A stretch of 64,000 bases of DNA from Agaribacterium sp. ZY112 (GCF_041346925.1 NZ_CP166840.1:434001-498000), one strand, 5' to 3'; positions 27,483-37,000 are shown, numbered from the stretch's first letter. The notes: generated by a model from the sequence alone, not told the origin. Numbers and translations are program-made.

Positions 27483-27610
27483 GTGTGTACCACCTTAACC
27501 ATATTTTATAAGACCTAAGCACTTATTCAACATAAGTGCCAATACAGTTAATAAGCGAAATTTTTACTATTTATAGGTATTAACCTTTGTTTAGATAACT
27601 TTAAAAGATT

Positions 27611-27656
27611 AAAAAGGCGCCAGTTATAGACAGAGAAGATAAAGGATTCTGGCGCC
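27611..27656 (-). terminator. Terminator of the META-domain lipoprotein gene
   Basis: Read leftward, the arms CTGGCGCC... are in fact GGCGCCAG (27616-27623) and CTGGCGCC (27649-27656), an 8-bp inverted repeat with a 25-nt loop, followed by five T. Each arm contains the palindrome GGCGCC. Confidence 0.75.
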
Positions 27657-27685
27657 AAAGTGGCATGTAAATTTATTCGACAACT

Positions 27686-28099
27686 CTAAGATTCAACTTG
27701 CTCATAAATAGAAACAGAAACACCTTCAGTGTCTAATAGAATCAGTTGCTTCCCAGCTTGTTTGTAAGCCTTAACTTCGGAAAAAGTACTAAAAATCAAC
27801 TGTTCTAATTTATTTTGGTCTTCTGCACAAAGCATACGAGTTGCCGCAAAAGGCCCAAGCTGCAAGCTGCCTTTATCATTGATTCTTTGCTGGCCATTAA
27901 AGCGATTACAGCCGCTGCGACCTGTCACACTCGCCCCATCCACTAACAAATCAGCATTCACACCAATAGGAGGCTCCTGGCCCTGCACGCTAAGCAACTG
28001 CCAATGACCATCAGGTAAAAGTGTCATCGTTTCTGACTTATGAGGCTGCGAACAACTCGCAAGCGCAAGCATGGTGAAGCCTAAACAGTATTTCAGCAT
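27686..28099 (-). CDS. META-domain (HslJ-like) lipoprotein
   Basis: 137 residues with a short lipoprotein signal (Leu-Ala-Ser-Cys at about residue 16). The mature part has the META-domain hallmarks: a DGHWQLLSVQGQ strand, the SGCNRFNGQ motif with the conserved Gly-Cys-Asn, and a late AATRMLCAEDQNKLE segment whose Cys may pair with the first. HslJ-like proteins are linked to stress and envelope tolerance, with no known enzyme activity. It lies 11 bp after the Omp85-type gene in the same direction, so the two are probably co-transcribed. Confidence 0.85.
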   Translation of the reverse strand: MLKYCLGFTMLALASCSQPHKSETMTLLPDGHWQLLSVQGQEPPIGVNADLLVDGASVTGRSGCNRFNGQQRINDKGSLQLGPFAATRMLCAEDQNKLEQLIFSTFSEVKAYKQAGKQLILLDTEGVSVSIYEQVES

Positions 28100-28110
28100 T
28101 GTATTCTCCT

Positions 28111-29217
28111 TTAAAATGCCTGACCAAATTGAATATAAAACCCTTTGTTCTTATACTTTCCTGCAGCAATTTCTGCTCGAACAATCATTTTTTCCTGCTC
28201 TTTAAGTGTGTAAGTGACACCACCACCAATAGCGGGGTAGAGGCTCTCATCATCCGAACAGCTCTGTTCATCGCCGTAAAGACAGGCAAGCCCCATAAAG
28301 CCACTTAACCCCCATTTTCCTTTTAAGGGATAACGTTCCTCTAGCTCCACGGTCCAAGTATTGGGAGCTAAGTATTCCCCACGAGTATAACCACGTAACT
28401 TAATAGAGCTATATGCGCCTTTAGGCGCATCATTAGTCCAACGACCATAGACATGACTAGCGAGCACACCTTTTGAACCATGCGTATAAAAGTGACTAAA
28501 ATCGAGTTCATAAGTGTCAAAACTTTCGTCACCACCTAAGGCTTCTCTATACGCCGTATTATTCAGATTCAGATAAGAACCCGAACTCGGTGAGTGCTGA
28601 TTGTCTCGCGCATCGTATTCCACCACAGCGCCAATACCATTACTGCTAAAGCCATCTAGACCTATGGCTTTGAGAAAGGCCTTGGTTTGTTCATCACGTC
28701 CGTCGATCTCATAATCCATATCAACAGCCTGAGCTCCAAGATACCAGTCGCCTTTTACTTGTGTGGTATAACGAAGAAACAAACCTTTTAGCCTATCAGT
28801 AGTCAGTGCATTAAAGCCTGTTCCTAGGAAATCCTCATAATCATTTTCTATACGACCACCAAAGGCTCCAGCTAATAAACGATGCCTATCAGCTGCAAAA
28901 TAATTTTTAGAAAACATGCCATAAATAGTGGAGTCAGTATTACTGTAACTACCCATAATACCCAACATAGAAGTAGGGCTTTTTTTATCCGCTTTAAATA
29001 AATAAGCGCCCATTGCACCAATACTTGTGCCCATTTTAGGGTCGGCACTTAAGGTTGGCGTAGCCAGCCAAGGTGATTCTTTTTTCTTGCTAGCATTTAC
29101 CTTGCTCGGCTCTTGATCAACATGCTTTGTTTTTTCTAAGTCACCACTCTCTGCGCTTAAGACAGAACAATAGAGAGAAAAGAGCATAAGAAAAGCAACT
29201 TCAGTGTGCTTACGCAT
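28111..29217 (-). CDS. POTRA-less Omp85/BamA-like outer-membrane protein (copy 1)
   Basis: 368 residues with a signal peptide and a barrel similar to the C-terminal domain of BamA/TamA. The KLRGYTRGEY stretch is the conserved (V/L)RGY motif of the barrel lid loop, and the chain ends in Phe (YIQFGQAF), as needed for outer-membrane insertion. No POTRA domain precedes the barrel, so it is unlikely to assemble proteins by itself; such short members resemble patatin-less 'surface antigen' proteins. A second gene with the same design is at 45458-46735. Confidence 0.8.
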   Translation of the reverse strand: MRKHTEVAFLMLFSLYCSVLSAESGDLEKTKHVDQEPSKVNASKKKESPWLATPTLSADPKMGTSIGAMGAYLFKADKKSPTSMLGIMGSYSNTDSTIYGMFSKNYFAADRHRLLAGAFGGRIENDYEDFLGTGFNALTTDRLKGLFLRYTTQVKGDWYLGAQAVDMDYEIDGRDEQTKAFLKAIGLDGFSSNGIGAVVEYDARDNQHSPSSGSYLNLNNTAYREALGGDESFDTYELDFSHFYTHGSKGVLASHVYGRWTNDAPKGAYSSIKLRGYTRGEYLAPNTWTVELEERYPLKGKWGLSGFMGLACLYGDEQSCSDDESLYPAIGGGVTYTLKEQEKMIVRAEIAAGKYKNKGFYIQFGQAF

Positions 29218-29330
29218 AGACGTATCAACCTTCCAGGTTATTAAGGCCTGTTTTGCAGCCTAAATGATAAAGGGCAAAAGGCTAAGTTATATTTCAAGCG
29301 AGACTTTATAGCAGCCGTTCGCTGAACTCA

Positions 29331-30218
29331 TTAATTCTTCCGATGAGTAATGTAGTCAGCAAGCTCAGACAAAAACTGGCCTCTTTCAGCAAACACCGTT
29401 AAAGACTGCTTAGCCTGTTCAACAAGCTGCTTGGCTAGGGCCTGAGCCTCTTGCAAGCCCAATAAACTAACATACGTACTTTTGTTGTTGCTTATATCCG
29501 ACCCCTGAGTTTTACCCAAGGTTTCAGAATCAGAAACCACATCAAGAATGTCGTCTTGTACTTGGAATGCCAAACCTAGAGCACTGGCATACGTTGCCAA
29601 GGCCCTGCTTTGCTCAGGGCTAGCTCCACCTAATAAAGCTCCCATCTGCGCGGCTGCAATAATTAATGCTCCCGTCTTATTACGATGGATGCATTCAAGT
29701 TCACTAAGACTTAGATCGAGTTCCTGGCCTTCGGCCTCTAAATCCAGCATCTGCCCAGCAACCATTCCTTCAGCACCGGCAGCAGAACTTAAGGCTCGAA
29801 TAAGACGACAAGCCAATACCTCATCATCGAGCAGGCTAAGTTTCTCATAAGCCAAACCCTGCAAGGCATCACCGGCTAAAATGGCCGTGGCTTCATCAAA
29901 CTTTACATGGCAGGTTGCTAAACCACGACGTAAATCGTCGTCGTCCATGGCCGGTAAGTCATCGTGAATAAGGGAATAGGTGTGCAGGCTTTCTATCGCC
30001 GCTGCGGCACAGTCTTGATCGCTCTTGCTGCTGGTATCGACCTGACAAATATCAGCACAAGCGTATACAAGAATAGGACGAACCCGTTTGCCTCCGGCGT
30101 TAAGGCTGTAGAGCATAGCCTGATGAAGGCTTGAAGAAACAGCTTGGGCATCAAACCAAGTAGCTAACTGCGCTTCGACACGCAACTTGTAGTGCTTAGC
30201 CTGTTCTTGAAAATCCAT
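29331..30218 (-). CDS. ispA: Short-chain polyprenyl diphosphate synthase (farnesyl diphosphate synthase-like)
   Basis: 295 residues of the trans-prenyltransferase family. First Asp-rich motif HDDLPAMDDDD near residue 82 and second FQVQDDILDV near residue 225; the two-residue insertion in the first motif (DDxxxxD) is the bacterial FPP-synthase type. It condenses IPP with DMAPP and GPP. It is the last gene of the mevalonate operon, 91 bp after mvaS, and so uses the pathway's end product directly. GPP versus FPP as main product cannot be fixed by eye. Confidence 0.93.
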   Translation of the reverse strand: MDFQEQAKHYKLRVEAQLATWFDAQAVSSSLHQAMLYSLNAGGKRVRPILVYACADICQVDTSSKSDQDCAAAAIESLHTYSLIHDDLPAMDDDDLRRGLATCHVKFDEATAILAGDALQGLAYEKLSLLDDEVLACRLIRALSSAAGAEGMVAGQMLDLEAEGQELDLSLSELECIHRNKTGALIIAAAQMGALLGGASPEQSRALATYASALGLAFQVQDDILDVVSDSETLGKTQGSDISNNKSTYVSLLGLQEAQALAKQLVEQAKQSLTVFAERGQFLSELADYITHRKN

Positions 30219-30309
30219 AATAGTCTTTGCTTTTATAAGCTCGTATCGGTATTAACCTTAAGCGCCCTGCTCGATATTTATAGCGAAATAACTCTATAGA
30301 GAGCTATTT

Positions 30310-31848
30310 CTATTGAGCTTCACTGCTATCTTGAGTACCGAGAGGGTCTTCGGCATCGATGGGCCGAGGCTGTTCTTCACTGACACCCGCGTCAAAGCCG
30401 TAATACTCAAGACCTTCATCATCGAAGTCTTTATTATCAGCACTGCCAACACGGCGAATAAAAAACTCGCCTTCTGTCTGAATAGGCAGTCCAACAGGTT
30501 GGCGACCACCGTGCAAGCTACTGTACTGCGCCTGGTTTACATCAATGGCGCCGTCAAAGCATTCTTCAAACTTGATCAGAGAAGCTTGTTTTTGCCAACC
30601 TTTAACCGCACGCATAGGAATGGCTTCGGCTGCATCACCACTGCCGTAACCTAAAGTCAGAATATCGTAACCTTGTAATTCAACGCCACGCTTAAACGCA
30701 TCTTCAAGACCCGCAGCAATCCATGCAGGTAAGGATGCTGAATAAAGGTTACCGACGTTTTTCATGATATCCCAACCGAGGCTCATCTTAGCCTCAATAC
30801 GACGGAAGCTTTCAAAACGCTTTAAAACACGGGTAACACGTAAACTGCGTGAAAACAGAGGCGTATTAATTTTTCCTTGCTCAACACAGGCGTAAACATC
30901 ACGCTTAGCACTGAGCTCTTCAATGACATCGTGAAATTTAACTCGCGCAGCCTCGCAATATTCTTTTAGCTCACTGTGATCTTCTTGCTTTCCCATAGCC
31001 AATGAGTAGAGGTAGCTCATCGCCAAACCAGTTTCAGGCATACGCGTATAAGGCCTATGCATAAAAATAGCTTTTAGGTTCTTAAGGTAGTCACTGCGAT
31101 CTAAGCCGCGCTTATTAAACATATTCGACAAAGCGACCAACACGGCATCAATATAGCAATTGGTGCTGTAATAACCGTTGAAGACTGGGTAGTCGCGTAA
31201 CTGGCCATTATTAGCAGCGTGCTGCTGGGCATAACGAACAAAAGGCTTACGAAAATCGGGGCCGCGATAATCGGCAGAAGAACCACTTTTACTAAGATCA
31301 ATAGCCAGCATTTTAGCCTCAGGCTCAAGCAGCATAGCTACCGCGCCCGCACCTTGGGTAGGCTCGCCTGTTGAACCTTGTTCATATTCCGCAATATCTG
31401 CCGCCACAACAATGGCCGTACTATTGGCCCCATCACAAGCCAAAAAGCGCGCAGCACCTTTAAGCGCATAAACACCACCTAAACAGGCGTGTTTATATTC
31501 GGGTACTTCACAATAGCGGCTTAAGCTTGGTAGACCGATCTTCTCTAAACCTTGATCGACGAGGCCTTTAACAATCACTGCACCGGCACTGTTATCCGTG
31601 CTCGATTCCGTACCAAAAGCAAAATAGCCGACCGAGCGCGGATCTATATTATATTGTTGAATCAATTTTAAGGCGGCATTGGCTGCCATCGTGTACACAT
31701 TTTGATGGTGCCCGCGCATACGAAAGCTATGTCCAACAACATCTTTTAGCTTTTCCCAGCTACCATCCGTCCATTCACACCAGTCTTTTAACTGGGTGCG
31801 ATAACGCGGCAAATACGCTGCAAGACCGCTAATACCAACAGAGCTCAT
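30310..31848 (-). CDS. mvaS: Hydroxymethylglutaryl-CoA synthase
   Basis: 512 residues from ATG 31848, chosen because GGAGA lies 8 bp upstream; a GTG four codons earlier overlaps that site. The thiolase-like fold is visible: the nucleophile Cys in YKHACLGGVYALKGA, a QGAGAVAMLLE stretch, and the catalytic His in IFMHRPYTRMPE. The enzyme joins acetyl-CoA and acetoacetyl-CoA to HMG-CoA. At 512 residues it is longer than typical bacterial MvaS (about 390) and closer to the eukaryotic size. The C-terminal tail is acidic. Confidence 0.92.
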   Translation of the reverse strand: MSSVGISGLAAYLPRYRTQLKDWCEWTDGSWEKLKDVVGHSFRMRGHHQNVYTMAANAALKLIQQYNIDPRSVGYFAFGTESSTDNSAGAVIVKGLVDQGLEKIGLPSLSRYCEVPEYKHACLGGVYALKGAARFLACDGANSTAIVVAADIAEYEQGSTGEPTQGAGAVAMLLEPEAKMLAIDLSKSGSSADYRGPDFRKPFVRYAQQHAANNGQLRDYPVFNGYYSTNCYIDAVLVALSNMFNKRGLDRSDYLKNLKAIFMHRPYTRMPETGLAMSYLYSLAMGKQEDHSELKEYCEAARVKFHDVIEELSAKRDVYACVEQGKINTPLFSRSLRVTRVLKRFESFRRIEAKMSLGWDIMKNVGNLYSASLPAWIAAGLEDAFKRGVELQGYDILTLGYGSGDAAEAIPMRAVKGWQKQASLIKFEECFDGAIDVNQAQYSSLHGGRQPVGLPIQTEGEFFIRRVGSADNKDFDDEGLEYYGFDAGVSEEQPRPIDAEDPLGTQDSSEAQ

Positions 31849-31887
31849 ACTATTCTCCACGAAATTTCGGCTTCCTAGCCGAAAGCA

Positions 31888-32481
31888 CTAAACGAGGCCT
31901 GCTATTTCAGCCTCAAGCTGCGCCTTAAATTTATTTTGTATCTCAGACCACTCAAGCTTAAACCAAGGTGTAAATGCATCAGGGTTGGTTTCGAGTTCAT
32001 GCTCTAAAGCTTCTGGGCTTAACCAACGCACCTCACTAATCTCATGCGGGTTAGGCTTAGCTTGCTCATCACAGCGGCCAATAAACACCGAGCACAGCTC
32101 ATGCTCTGCACCAATATCACCAAACTGAGCGTGATATTGGAATTTATATAAATAGGTTAAATGTTTTGCCTCAAGCCCAAGCTCTTCGCTCATACGACGC
32201 TGAGCGGCATAAGTCATACTCTCACCTTCACGAGGATGGCTACAGCAAGAGTTAGACCAAAAGCCTCCCCACAGGCGTTTAACTTCGGCGCGTTTTTGTA
32301 TCAGCATCTCACCACGCTCATTAAACAAGAGCACGGAAAACGCTCTATGCAAAATGCCCTGACCGTCGTGGCAGCTCAGCTTATCAGCTAGGCCAAGTTC
32401 TTCATCGTGTTCGTTTACAAGAATAAGCTGATCGGAATCCGACGACACCACAGCGAAGTTGTCATGTGCATGTGCTGTCAA
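31888..32481 (-). CDS. idi: Isopentenyl-diphosphate delta-isomerase, type I
   Basis: 197 residues from TTG 32481. This unusual start is preferred because a perfect GGAGG lies 5 nt upstream of it (32487-32491); the more distal GTG at 32511 lacks such a site. The NUDIX-type family motifs are present: WSNSCCSHPREGES with the active-site Cys, SEELGL, and GAEHELCSVFIG with the catalytic Glu. It interconverts IPP and DMAPP, which the mevalonate pathway requires because it makes only IPP. The gene lies between mevalonate kinase and mvaS. Confidence 0.93.
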   Translation of the reverse strand: MTAHAHDNFAVVSSDSDQLILVNEHDEELGLADKLSCHDGQGILHRAFSVLLFNERGEMLIQKRAEVKRLWGGFWSNSCCSHPREGESMTYAAQRRMSEELGLEAKHLTYLYKFQYHAQFGDIGAEHELCSVFIGRCDEQAKPNPHEISEVRWLSPEALEHELETNPDAFTPWFKLEWSEIQNKFKAQLEAEIAGLV

Positions 32482-32605
32482 AACTACCTCCGAAAGACAA
32501 TAAGTACGCACCGCTAGTAATCAGCAGGCAAAAATCAAACGCACAGTTTAAAGCTCAGTCGCGTTTGAAACAACTAAGCCCGCCAAACTAGCACATGAAA
32601 GGTGC

Positions 32606-33616
32606 TCAATTTGCTAATACAACCGGAAAACTAAGATAAGCATTTGCCTCGAGTGTCGCCTGAACTTGGGCCTCTAACTCGGCCTTATCCGAGCCGCAAC
32701 AAAGTAAAACCGCACCACCATCGCCACTGCCCGTTAACTTACCCGCGAGTGCGCCTGCCTGAGTAGCCAAATGTAAGATTTCATCAATTTCAGCGCAGCT
32801 CACCCCCAGCTGCCTAAGACAAGCTTGGTTTTCTGTCATCAACACAGCCAATGTCTGTAAGTCACCCGCTTTTAAAGCGACTTCAGCCTTGGCCACCAAA
32901 GCGCCCATCGAAGCAAATAAAGGGTTGTACATATCCGGCTTGGCCAGCCATGCCTGCCTAACCCGCTCAACTGTCTTGGCGGTAAAGCCTTTAACGCCGC
33001 TAAGCGCCACCAAAAACCGTAAGGGGCGCGGAATACTAAGAGGCTCTAGTACAAGCTCTTCTGATTTTTTTTGAAAACGGAATAAACCACCATAACAAGC
33101 GATAGTATTATCCAAGCCTGAGGGACGACCGTGCGCCAAGGTTTCACATTGATAAGCCAAGTCGTTAATACGTTCATTGCTAGGATCTTGCCCCACAAAA
33201 AGCGCCACGGCACGGGCGCAAGCGACCGCTAAGGCAGCAGAAGCCCCAAGGCCAGAAGCGTGAGGCACTTCGGCTTCCACTCGAATCAACACAGGTTCGG
33301 TAAGTGCAAATTCATTAAACAATAAGGTCATGCTCTGCTGTAATAGGTTTACGCCGCCCGACTGAGTGCTCTGTTCAGCTAATTCACAATCTAACCGCCA
33401 AGCAGGTATCACAATACGAGACACATCAGCCGTGCTCTCAATACGCACACGAATAGCTTGCTCCAGGCCCCCTGCAATAGCTGGCTGGCCATAAACAACA
33501 CTGTGCTCACCAAAGAGGATCACCTTGGCACAAGCGCTGACCCAGCCGCCGGCATCTTGATAAGTAGAAGCCTTACGTTTCTTTAAAGCTGAAAATTCGA
33601 GTACAGCCTCAGACAT
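32606..33616 (-). CDS. Mevalonate kinase
   Basis: 336 residues of the GHMP kinase superfamily. Motif 1 is the N-terminal AKVILFGEHSVVYGQPA, motif 2 the ATP loop PHASGLGASAALAV, and motif 3 LTGSGDGGAVLLC near residue 295. The HGRPSGLDNTIACYGG stretch with its catalytic Asp is typical of mevalonate kinase. ATG 33616 overlaps the end of the HMG-CoA reductase gene by 8 bp; an earlier TTG at 33634 is less likely. It phosphorylates mevalonate at C5. Confidence 0.92.
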   Translation of the reverse strand: MSEAVLEFSALKKRKASTYQDAGGWVSACAKVILFGEHSVVYGQPAIAGGLEQAIRVRIESTADVSRIVIPAWRLDCELAEQSTQSGGVNLLQQSMTLLFNEFALTEPVLIRVEAEVPHASGLGASAALAVACARAVALFVGQDPSNERINDLAYQCETLAHGRPSGLDNTIACYGGLFRFQKKSEELVLEPLSIPRPLRFLVALSGVKGFTAKTVERVRQAWLAKPDMYNPLFASMGALVAKAEVALKAGDLQTLAVLMTENQACLRQLGVSCAEIDEILHLATQAGALAGKLTGSGDGGAVLLCCGSDKAELEAQVQATLEANAYLSFPVVLAN

Positions 33617-34904
33617 TGGCTTGTAGCTCGGCAATGATTTCTTTGGCTCGCCACACTTTAATTTCTGGCTCTTTGACCAAACGCTGGACTAAGGCTTCAA
33701 ATAAGGCATCGGGACAACCCGCACTAAGTGCAACGCTGCGTGCATGTAAACGCATATGCCCATGCTGAATACCCGAGCTGGCTAACGCTCTAAGTGCAGC
33801 AAAGTTTTGAGCAAGACCAACAGCCGCCATAAGCGACGCTAGTTCAGGAGCACTTTCAATACCTAACAGCTGCTGATTTGGTTTTACCTGAGCATTACTA
33901 AGCAGTGACGCCCCTACCGTACCTATCTTGATCGGTAATTCGATGCTGCCTTTTAAATTGCCATTCTCATCTTTGCGCCACTGAGTCAGGGCACGATAGT
34001 GACCATCACGGGCGGCATAGGCATGTGCAGCGGCTTCAACACTGCGCCAATCATTGCCTGTCGCCAGAGCCAAGGCATCAATGCCATTCATAATGCCCTT
34101 GTTATGCGTGCAAGCTCGATAAGGGTCCATCAACGCCAAGTCATTCGCCATCACTATGCGGTCGCGCAACTGCTCACCACCCATGTCTTTAATCGCCAAA
34201 GCAGACACAGGGAAGCTTACTTCTGCCCTTGCTAAGGCTTCATCCGCTAAATTACTTAAGATTTTTAATAATGGTTCACCACCTATTAAAGCCTGCAAAC
34301 GAGGAGCTAGGGCCTCACACAGTGAGTTCACTTGATTTGCCCCCATGGCATCACAGGTATCCACACTGAGATAAACCACAAGCATAGGTTCACCACTATT
34401 CGGCCCTATAAAACGTGCTGTTGTCAGCTTGCGAACACCACCACCGCGCTCAAGCATAGCCGGCATTAAGCTATTGGCCTCTTCAACTAGGGCCTCAGCT
34501 TCTTTAAGTACAGCCGCTTCTGCTGCGGCGACATCCTCTAGAGCCACAAACTGTATTTGGCCTTTAATCACCCCTGCATCGGCAGAAGCACTAAAACCAC
34601 CGTGTTTTTCTGCAAGCAAGGCAACATAACTTAATGCAGCAACAACGGAGGGCTCTTCAACCACCATAGGTACTTGATATAAGCGCTTATTAAGTGGGAA
34701 GTTAAGCGCAACGCCTTGAGGAAAAGCAAAGGTCGCCATGACGTTCTCAATCATTCGGTCGGCAGATTCCAGCCCCAAAGCATATTCCTGCTCGTGCCAG
34801 GCCTGAGCTTGCTGCGCACTCAAATAACCGGCATCTTTTAAAGCCTCGATACGTAGTGCGGGAGCTAGCTTACGAAATTTTCGGTTAACTGCTTTTTGTA
34901 GCAT
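33609..34904 (-). CDS. mvaA: HMG-CoA reductase, class II
   Basis: 431 residues from ATG 34904, 7 bp after the phosphomevalonate kinase stop. ENVMATFAFPQGVALNF contains the catalytic Glu and DAMGANQVN the conserved loop; HNKGIMNGIDALALATGNDW carries the catalytic Lys and Asp; GIQHGHMRLHAR has the His near the C-terminus. These are class II features (Pseudomonas mevalonii type), distinct from membrane-anchored class I. It reduces HMG-CoA to mevalonate; NADH or NADPH preference is not deducible here. Class II enzymes can also be degradative, but the full biosynthetic operon argues for synthesis. Confidence 0.94.
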   Translation of the reverse strand: MLQKAVNRKFRKLAPALRIEALKDAGYLSAQQAQAWHEQEYALGLESADRMIENVMATFAFPQGVALNFPLNKRLYQVPMVVEEPSVVAALSYVALLAEKHGGFSASADAGVIKGQIQFVALEDVAAAEAAVLKEAEALVEEANSLMPAMLERGGGVRKLTTARFIGPNSGEPMLVVYLSVDTCDAMGANQVNSLCEALAPRLQALIGGEPLLKILSNLADEALARAEVSFPVSALAIKDMGGEQLRDRIVMANDLALMDPYRACTHNKGIMNGIDALALATGNDWRSVEAAAHAYAARDGHYRALTQWRKDENGNLKGSIELPIKIGTVGASLLSNAQVKPNQQLLGIESAPELASLMAAVGLAQNFAALRALASSGIQHGHMRLHARSVALSAGCPDALFEALVQRLVKEPEIKVWRAKEIIAELQANV

Positions 34905-34911
34905 GCTATTA

Positions 34912-35982
34912 TCACTCACGGCCTGAAGACCGACTATCAATATGTAAATCAAGGCAGCGAAGCCCAGATTCTTTTATAAATTGCAGCATATCTTGACGCT
35001 GGCTACCGCTGTGACTTAACAACAAACCCAAGTCACCTCCGCCAGCACCACAGGGTTTGTACAAAGCCGCATCAAACTGTAAAGAATGCTGGTACAAGGC
35101 CGCATGCCCTGCGGCAAAAATGCCTAAATCGGCTGCACGATCAAAGTCATTCAAGATGGCGCAAAAAGCGCGTAAGCGATCAAGAAAAGCCCTAGAATCC
35201 GTTTGCTTACAAACAGATGCACTGGCATCACTTAGCCTATCAATAAAACTCGCGCACAACTGTGTATGCTTGGCCCGCCACTTTGATAAGGAACCCAGCA
35301 TCGCAGGTGTACTCGCGCTTTGCCCCGTCCAGATAAAATCTAAATAAAGCCCCTCTGGTAAAGAACAAGCGGTAAAACTTAGATCGCGCTGAACAGATTG
35401 GCCATTATTAAAAACAAGCGCGGCACCATGAAGACTGGCAGCTAGATCTACACCGCTGCCCACTTTACCTTGGGCCAAGCTATGCACCTTTTGTAAACGA
35501 GTCCAGCGTTGAGTTAGGCTTTCAGAGCCTAATCGCGATTCAGGCAAGGCTTTAAACAACTCATCAAGCGCCACACACAAAGCAGCACTCGAACCCAAAC
35601 CCAGTTTGGCTTCAGCATCAAAAAAAGCAGAAGAATCACTAACCAAAGACCAAGCCTGCCGAATAAAAATAAGCGGCTCAGCAAAGTGCTGCTTCAGTAG
35701 AAACCAAAACATCGAGCTAAATAGAGCAAGCTCGGGACCCAGGCTCCCTTCATCGGTAATAAAGTAGCTTTTATGGCTAAAGCCCGGGCAACGCAGCTTA
35801 AGGCCTAGCGGCGCATCCGCAGAAGAGTCTGACTGTGTTTGGGGTTCAAGTTTTAACTGTAAACGCCGGTCCAAAGCCAAGACTAAAGAAGGCGCACCGT
35901 CTAATACTGCGTATTCACCGCAGATAATTAACTTGCCGGGCGCACTAACCTGATACCTAGAAGCTCGCTCTTCCTGCGTCAT
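34912..35982 (-). CDS. Phosphomevalonate kinase
   Basis: 356 residues from ATG 35982, 4 bp after the mvaD stop; a TTG at 35994 would overlap mvaD. It is a GHMP kinase: SAPGKLIICGEYAVLDGAPS is motif 1, KLGLGSSAALCVALDEL the ATP loop, and KPCGAGGGDLGLLL the third motif. KVGSGVDLAASLHGA is typical of phosphomevalonate kinases. It converts phosphomevalonate to diphosphomevalonate. Its presence marks the classical rather than the archaeal branch of the pathway. Confidence 0.92.
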   Translation of the reverse strand: MTQEERASRYQVSAPGKLIICGEYAVLDGAPSLVLALDRRLQLKLEPQTQSDSSADAPLGLKLRCPGFSHKSYFITDEGSLGPELALFSSMFWFLLKQHFAEPLIFIRQAWSLVSDSSAFFDAEAKLGLGSSAALCVALDELFKALPESRLGSESLTQRWTRLQKVHSLAQGKVGSGVDLAASLHGAALVFNNGQSVQRDLSFTACSLPEGLYLDFIWTGQSASTPAMLGSLSKWRAKHTQLCASFIDRLSDASASVCKQTDSRAFLDRLRAFCAILNDFDRAADLGIFAAGHAALYQHSLQFDAALYKPCGAGGGDLGLLLSHSGSQRQDMLQFIKESGLRCLDLHIDSRSSGRE

Positions 35983-35986
35983 GGGC

Positions 35987-37000
35987 CTAGGCAAGCTTCT
36001 CTACCTGCACACCACGCCCCAAACCACAGCGAAGCACCCGCTTAACCCCCGAAACCTCGGCCAATGCCGCAGCTACTTTGGCACCTTCACCCGGCGCACA
36101 AATAGCCTTTAATTGTGGCCCTGCATCATTAGTAAAAAACACCGCCGTGCCAGCTGCCCTCAACTCACGTACACAGTGGATAGCATCAACGGTAGCGCCA
36201 TTCCAATAAAGTAAACCAGGGCGAGAGGCCATGGCCATAGCGTGCATTTTCAAACAACTAAACTCACTTAATTCTGCCAATTGCTCAAAGTCTTTTGCTA
36301 ATACTAACTGTTCAGCCAAAGCCACATCAGCATCATTACCATCTAACCAGCTCTGATAATAGGGGCTAGTTAGACGAGAGCGCTCCATGCCTTCAGTTGA
36401 ACCAATTTTCTTTTCTTGTTCGCTGACGATCGCCACACACACTTCGAGCGGCCAGTGGTGTTCATCCGCAACCGGAGCCGCAAACGCAGCACCATAATGC
36501 GCATACGTCTCTTGAGCATCCGGTAAATAAATCTTGGCAAAGCCACCATAAATTGAGCGCGCCGCAGAGCCGCTCATCGCTCGCGCTAACATGCTCTGCT
36601 GCTGCTCATTTAAATTAAGCTCTAAAGCGGCATTACCTGCGGCAACTAAGGCCGCAAAACCAGAAGCGGACGACGCTAGGCCTGCAGCTGTGGGGAAGTT
36701 ATTTGTGCTCTCAATACGACAGCGTGTTTCTACCCCCGCAATAGCGCGCAACTTATCAAGGTTGGCACTGATACGAGCCAGCTTGCCAGTATCAAGTTGG
36801 CCGTTAAGGTAGAGTTCATCTTCCTGTAAAGCAGGATCAAAATGCGTTGTTGTTTCGGATTGAAGCTCACTCAGCGTCAAGGACAAGGAGGAAACGGCAG
36901 GTTCATTTAAGTGTGCATCGGAAGCCTTACCCCAATATTTTATTAAGGCGATATTAGGGTGGGCAACGGCACGGGCGACCTTAGGTTGTGGCTGGCTCAA
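35987..37000 (-). CDS. mvaD: Diphosphomevalonate decarboxylase
   Basis: 337 residues of the GHMP superfamily with the decarboxylase hallmarks: HPNIALIKYWGKAS at the N-terminus, NNFPTAAGLASSASGFAAL as ATP loop, SGSAARSIYGG, and FTNDAGPQLKAI near the C-terminus with the catalytic Asp. It makes IPP from diphosphomevalonate. The start is TTG 37000, supported by GAGGA 6 nt upstream. As the first gene of the operon, its upstream 177 bp, shared with a divergent diguanylate cyclase, should hold the promoter. Confidence 0.94.
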   Translation of the reverse strand: MSQPQPKVARAVAHPNIALIKYWGKASDAHLNEPAVSSLSLTLSELQSETTTHFDPALQEDELYLNGQLDTGKLARISANLDKLRAIAGVETRCRIESTNNFPTAAGLASSASGFAALVAAGNAALELNLNEQQQSMLARAMSGSAARSIYGGFAKIYLPDAQETYAHYGAAFAAPVADEHHWPLEVCVAIVSEQEKKIGSTEGMERSRLTSPYYQSWLDGNDADVALAEQLVLAKDFEQLAELSEFSCLKMHAMAMASRPGLLYWNGATVDAIHCVRELRAAGTAVFFTNDAGPQLKAICAPGEGAKVAAALAEVSGVKRVLRCGLGRGVQVEKLA

